In this document: piece after piece, positions 61,121-64,000 of the stretch | Layout of the letters: every line of letters begins with the position of its first letter | Position numbering within the stretch: the first letter of the stretch is position 1 | Assembly: GCF_002237755.1 (NCBI RefSeq) | Contig: NZ_MWSJ01000005.1 | Location: forward strand, 1 to 64,000 | Reading direction: 5' to 3' | DNA from: Lysinibacillus sp. KCTC 33748 | GTDB taxonomy: Bacteria; Bacillota; Bacilli; Bacillales_A; Planococcaceae | Length of the DNA: 64,000 nucleotides | Translations under genes and position numbers: made by a program | The notes under the pieces: model-generated | Seen by the model: only the letters and a program-made list of their open reading frames with translations | The model's database searches: none | What the model was told of the DNA's origin: nothing

Positions 61121-62101
61121 ATGGCAGAACAATTATTACGAGAAGCATTAAATAAAATTGAGATAGTTGGTTTCGCTCAAGAATCAACACTCGAAAAGAA
61201 AGAGTTCAAAGACAACATAGGTAAACCTTACACATGTATAAGCGGTGACATTACTGTTAAAATCAGTGAGGAAGAAACTCAGGTTGTGTCTTACTTCGCA
61301 AAAGAGCTTACACAAAAAGGCGAAGTAAATAAAAACTACAAAGCCTTAACTACTATCATGAATGAACTAGTTACTGTTGCTGACGTTGCTCAAGGAGTAT
61401 CAGAAGGTGAGCCTTCCCGTATTGAATGTCAAGGTAAATTAACTCTAAATGAGTACAAAGGCAATGATGGAGAAGTTAAATCATTCCCTAAAATTAGTGG
61501 TCAATACGCACCTATTCGCTACAAAGGCGAAGCAAAAGATTTCAATCCAAAAGCTAAGTTTGATATTGAGGGAATCGTGAAATCACTTAAAGCAGAAACA
61601 GATAAAGATGAAAATGAAACAGGTCGATTAAAAATTCAGCTTTACGTTCCTTTGTATGGTGGGAAAACAATTCCATTAACATTTGTAACAGGTGAAACAT
61701 TGCCACAAGGCGGTAAAGACTACTTAACTGACAACTTCCAATCTCGTGCTTCTGTGCGTATTTACGGTGATTTAGTTAACAAGTCTAAAAAAATCGAACG
61801 TGTAATTGAATCAGGTTTCGGTGAAAACAAAACTGACGTAACTTATGAGCGTACTCGTGAGTTTATCGCAACAGGCGGTACATTATACGAGGAAGGTGTT
61901 CACAAAGAAGTATTCGACATTTCACTTCTTAAAGAAGCATTAGCTAATCGTGAGCGTCATTTATCAGCACTAAAAGAGAAAGAAAAAACTGATGATAAAC
62001 CAAAACCAACAGCAGGTTTTGGTAATGGTTCTCAACAAACAAATGCTAAAACAAATGAAAAACAAGATGATGGTTTAGATGATTTATTTGGTGAAGATTA
62101 A
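61121..62101 (+). CDS. ssDNA-binding-like phage recombination protein with acidic tail (326 aa)
   Basis: The start is set at ATG 61121 (MAEQLLREALNKIEIVG) after AAAGGTAGGG; a TTG seven codons earlier lies inside that site. The body is beta-rich with OB-like strands (YTCISGDITVKISEEETQVVS, SRIECQGKLTLNEYKG, RASVRIYGDLVNKSKKI). The C-terminus is a low-complexity linker (KPKPTAGFGNGSQQTNAK) ending in DDGLDDLFGED, the acidic tip that in SSB proteins recruits partners. It is followed by a Sak4-like ATPase. Single-stranded DNA binding is inferred from tail and context; no family name is certain. Confidence 0.65.
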   Translation: MAEQLLREALNKIEIVGFAQESTLEKKEFKDNIGKPYTCISGDITVKISEEETQVVSYFAKELTQKGEVNKNYKALTTIMNELVTVADVAQGVSEGEPSRIECQGKLTLNEYKGNDGEVKSFPKISGQYAPIRYKGEAKDFNPKAKFDIEGIVKSLKAETDKDENETGRLKIQLYVPLYGGKTIPLTFVTGETLPQGGKDYLTDNFQSRASVRIYGDLVNKSKKIERVIESGFGENKTDVTYERTREFIATGGTLYEEGVHKEVFDISLLKEALANRERHLSALKEKEKTDDKPKPTAGFGNGSQQTNAKTNEKQDDGLDDLFGED

Positions 62102-62146
62102 TTCTTCTAAGTAATGAAATAATATCGTAGATTTCGATAATTAAAA

Positions 62147-62200
62147 AGAAGGTTGACAATCACCACTTTCTTTTCTGAATAGGCGGTTGTCAACCTTCTT
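62147..62200 (+). terminator. long inverted repeat between the ssDNA-binding and Sak4-like genes
   Basis: AAGAAGGTTGACAA and TTGTCAACCTTCTT pair perfectly over 14 bases, with partly complementary TCACC/GGCGG inside. It is not followed by a long T-run, so it may be an RNA-processing or attenuating element, or a protein-binding site, rather than a simple terminator. Confidence 0.5.
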
Positions 62201-62239
62201 CTATTGAATAAATTTTAACAGAAAATGGAGAGTTAAACA

Positions 62240-63220
62240 ATGACAATCGACTTATTAGCTATTCAACCACATCAAATTTCTCGTGATCTTCGTGAAAAAA
62301 TCGTAGTAATCTACGGTGAGCCAAAGGTTGGTAAAACAACTATAGCTTCACAATTTCCCAAAGCTTTATTACTAGCGTTTGAAAAAGGCTATAACGCTCT
62401 TGCGGGTGTTATGGCACAAAACGTTACTAAGTGGGCTGACTTCAAGAAGGTATTACGACAACTTGAAAACGCTCAAGTTAAAGAAAAATTTGAAACTATT
62501 ATTGTAGATACAGCAGACTTATCTTATGCTTCATGCGAGAAGTTCATTCTTCAACGTGAAGGCGTAGATAAAATCGGTGATATTCCTTACGGTGGGGGCT
62601 ATAAATTAGTTCGTGACGAGTTCGATACAGTGTTACGGTCAATCCCAATGATGGGTTATGGTCTTGTAATGATTTCACATGCTCAAGTACAAACGATTAC
62701 AGCAGAAGATGGAGCAGAGTATTCAAAAACAGTACCGACATTAACAAAACAGCCTCGTGGTATCGTGCTGTCAATGGCTGACATTATCGGTTACGCTAAG
62801 TCAATCGAACGTGAAGGTGAATCTAAAACAGCATTATTCTTACGTGGTACACAACAATTTGAAGCGGGTTCACGTTTTAAACATACACCACCTGTTATCA
62901 AATTTGAATATGAAGCCCTAGTGAAAGCAATCGCTGACGCTATTGAAAAAGAAGAAGTTGAAAAAGGTCAAACAACAGTAGTTGAAAAAGGAGTTAACTT
63001 ATACGCTGAGGAAGAACTACTATCGTTTGAAGATTTAAAAACTGAAATCAAAGACCTTACAGCTAAATTAGTTGAAAAACAAGGTGCTAACGTTGCGAAA
63101 AAAACAATGAACAACCTTGTGGAACTACACTTAGGAAAAAGTCGAACTCTAAAAGATGTGACAGAATCGCAAATAGAACAACTGTCTTTAATTGCTTATG
63201 ATTTAAAACAAATGTTGTAA
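62240..63220 (+). CDS. Sak4-like phage ATPase (AAA_24, RecA-like core; 326 aa)
   Basis: Walker A at residues 26-33 (VIYGEPKVGKTT) and Walker B near 88 (FETIIVDTADLSY), then PYGGGYKLVRDEFD and MVISHAQVQT, the pattern of the phage nucleotide-binding AAA_24 family to which Sak4 single-strand annealing proteins belong. The C-terminal 80 residues (LSFEDLKTEIKDLTAKLVEKQGANV) are helical and extra compared with short Sak4 proteins. GGAG precedes ATG 62240. It probably works with the ssDNA-binding-like protein upstream in recombination. Confidence 0.8.
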   Translation: MTIDLLAIQPHQISRDLREKIVVIYGEPKVGKTTIASQFPKALLLAFEKGYNALAGVMAQNVTKWADFKKVLRQLENAQVKEKFETIIVDTADLSYASCEKFILQREGVDKIGDIPYGGGYKLVRDEFDTVLRSIPMMGYGLVMISHAQVQTITAEDGAEYSKTVPTLTKQPRGIVLSMADIIGYAKSIEREGESKTALFLRGTQQFEAGSRFKHTPPVIKFEYEALVKAIADAIEKEEVEKGQTTVVEKGVNLYAEEELLSFEDLKTEIKDLTAKLVEKQGANVAKKTMNNLVELHLGKSRTLKDVTESQIEQLSLIAYDLKQML

Positions 63221-63241
63221 AAATAGTGTAATGATATGTGA
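63221..63241 (+). promoter_or_regulatory. recurrent AT motif, weak copy
   Basis: AAAATAGTGTAATGATATG directly after the Sak4-like stop. A related weak copy (TCTAAGTAATGAAATAATAT) lies at 62107-62126 after the previous gene. Confidence 0.35.
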
Positions 63242-63296
63242 GCGGGGAGTGTTAGAGATAGCGCTCTCTATTGTCGCTTGTAAAGGGTGGTAAGTT

Positions 63297-64000
63297 GTGG
63301 CAAGAGCATTACCAAAGTGCAAAATTTGTAAAGAAGAAATCAACAAGAATGATGTATCTAGTTTTATTAAAAAGAGTAGTGGTTATTTCCATGTTGACTG
63401 TGAATCAGAAAAGGGAGATAAGGAAAAGAAGACATGTAGTTTCTGTAATGGAGAGTTCGAAAGCGAAAAGGATATTGTGAAGCGTGGTAGCTTAACAGTC
63501 CATCAAAGTTGCTTAGAGCAATATCATCAATCTAGTGAGAAGGTTGAAGTGAAGGTTAGGGTGAGAACCTGTCCTAAGTGTAAAGAGAAGGTCAATCCCC
63601 TTGACGTAGACGCTCTTGATACTGACACAGCAACTTATCACAAAGCTTGCTATGAGAGCATACAAAGACAAAAGAAAAACCGAGAGGAACTACTTGATTA
63701 CATTGCATTGAAATACAATGTTGAGTTTCCAACCGGCTTTATGTTAAAGCAAATAACTGATTATCACAATAAACGAGGTTACTCATACAAAGCAATGCTA
63801 GTGACCTTAAAGTATATGTTTGATGTTGAAAAAGTTCCTACTAAGGAGGGTGTAGGATTAGGTCTTATACCTTTCTATTTCGAGAAAGCCAAAAGCTATC
63901 ACCAAAAACTAAGAAAAGCAGGAAACTCAGCTAACAACGTTACTATAAACAACAAGACAGTGAAAATCAAAGCTGTTGCCCCTGTTAAGGCAAATAGAGT
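63297..64000 (+). CDS. triple zinc-binding phage protein, runs off the window
   Basis: Start GTG 63297 with GGGTGG upstream. Three successive CxxC...HxxC units are visible: CKIC with HVDC, CSFC with HQSC, and CPKC with HKAC, within the first 120 residues. A helical domain follows (LLDYIALKYNVEFPTGFML, YHNKRGYSYKAMLVTLKYM) that resembles a conserved region in Bacillus phage proteins. No stop is reached by 64000. Three treble-clef or ribbon units suggest nucleic acid binding. The function is unknown. Confidence 0.7.
   Translation, partial: MARALPKCKICKEEINKNDVSSFIKKSSGYFHVDCESEKGDKEKKTCSFCNGEFESEKDIVKRGSLTVHQSCLEQYHQSSEKVEVKVRVRTCPKCKEKVNPLDVDALDTDTATYHKACYESIQRQKKNREELLDYIALKYNVEFPTGFMLKQITDYHNKRGYSYKAMLVTLKYMFDVEKVPTKEGVGLGLIPFYFEKAKSYHQKLRKAGNSANNVTINNKTVKIKAVAPVKANR

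Noticed and set aside
63271..63480. 69-residue plus-strand frame
   Set aside because: It is a shadow of the zinc-finger gene that starts at GTG 63297 and continues to the window end with clear CxxC/HxxC motifs.
48841..64000. Arbitrium (AimR/AimP) system
   Set aside because: SPbeta relatives often carry it near the repressor, but no TPR-type AimR-sized gene or signal-peptide propeptide is present in the window.
1..64000. Sequencing indels as the sole cause of the broken genes
   Set aside because: Some lesions are a 23-bp deletion, a nonsense codon and lost domain halves, and very long genes (1337, 2344, 814 residues) are intact. Single-base cases (2625, 8290, 8465, 21631, 42590) could still be errors and should be rechecked.

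Overview
The window looks like a large piece of an SPbeta-like temperate siphophage or prophage of a low-GC Bacillota host, most likely Bacillus. Grounds: AT-rich DNA, strong AGGAGG-type ribosome sites, frequent TTG/GTG starts, and a set of genes that recall Bacillus subtilis SPbeta. These are a YonK-family protein, a YonJ-like metallophosphoesterase, an HU-like protein, a YomM-like tyrosine recombinase beside a giant tape measure, and an MrpR(YopR)-like inactive recombinase fold. Family names rest on motif recognition only; no search was run.

Layout. From 48.6 kb leftward everything is on the minus strand. It starts with a helix-turn-helix/zinc-ribbon protein, HU, a small cluster of tRNA or tRNA-like genes, YonK and the metallophosphoesterase. 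The tail module follows: tail tube, chaperone-like protein, gp10-like protein, tyrosine recombinase, 2344-residue tape measure with two wall-degrading domains, Dit-like proteins, Tal hub, PAAR-like tip and fibre proteins. Next comes a long array of discoidin (F5/8 type C) and LamG glycan-binding proteins (22.1-11.4 kb), then a repeat-rich CBM96-type protein, a DUF1617-like protein, a broken holin-like gene and an amidase endolysin. After the amidase a second copy of the glycan-binding array (7.2-0 kb) appears, and most of its genes are broken. From 48.8 kb rightward genes are on the plus strand: RecD-type helicase, a DGQHR/DndB-like protein plus MrpR-like repressor operon, a zone of eroded genes (55.6-59.1 kb), a helix-turn-helix protein, a RuvC-like resolvase, an acidic-tailed ssDNA-binding-like protein, a Sak4-like ATPase and a zinc-finger protein that runs off the window.

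Most notable: (1) no head genes (terminase, portal, capsid, protease) lie between the tail module and the YonJ/YonK genes, where I recall SPbeta carrying them; (2) the glycan-binding cassette array is duplicated, with one intact and one decayed copy; (3) an AT-rich motif close to AAAGTAATATAATRATAT recurs about 14 times between genes on both strands, several times followed by a hairpin and U-run just before the next gene. The tail, lysis and replication genes are mostly intact, while the accessory parts are full of frameshifts.
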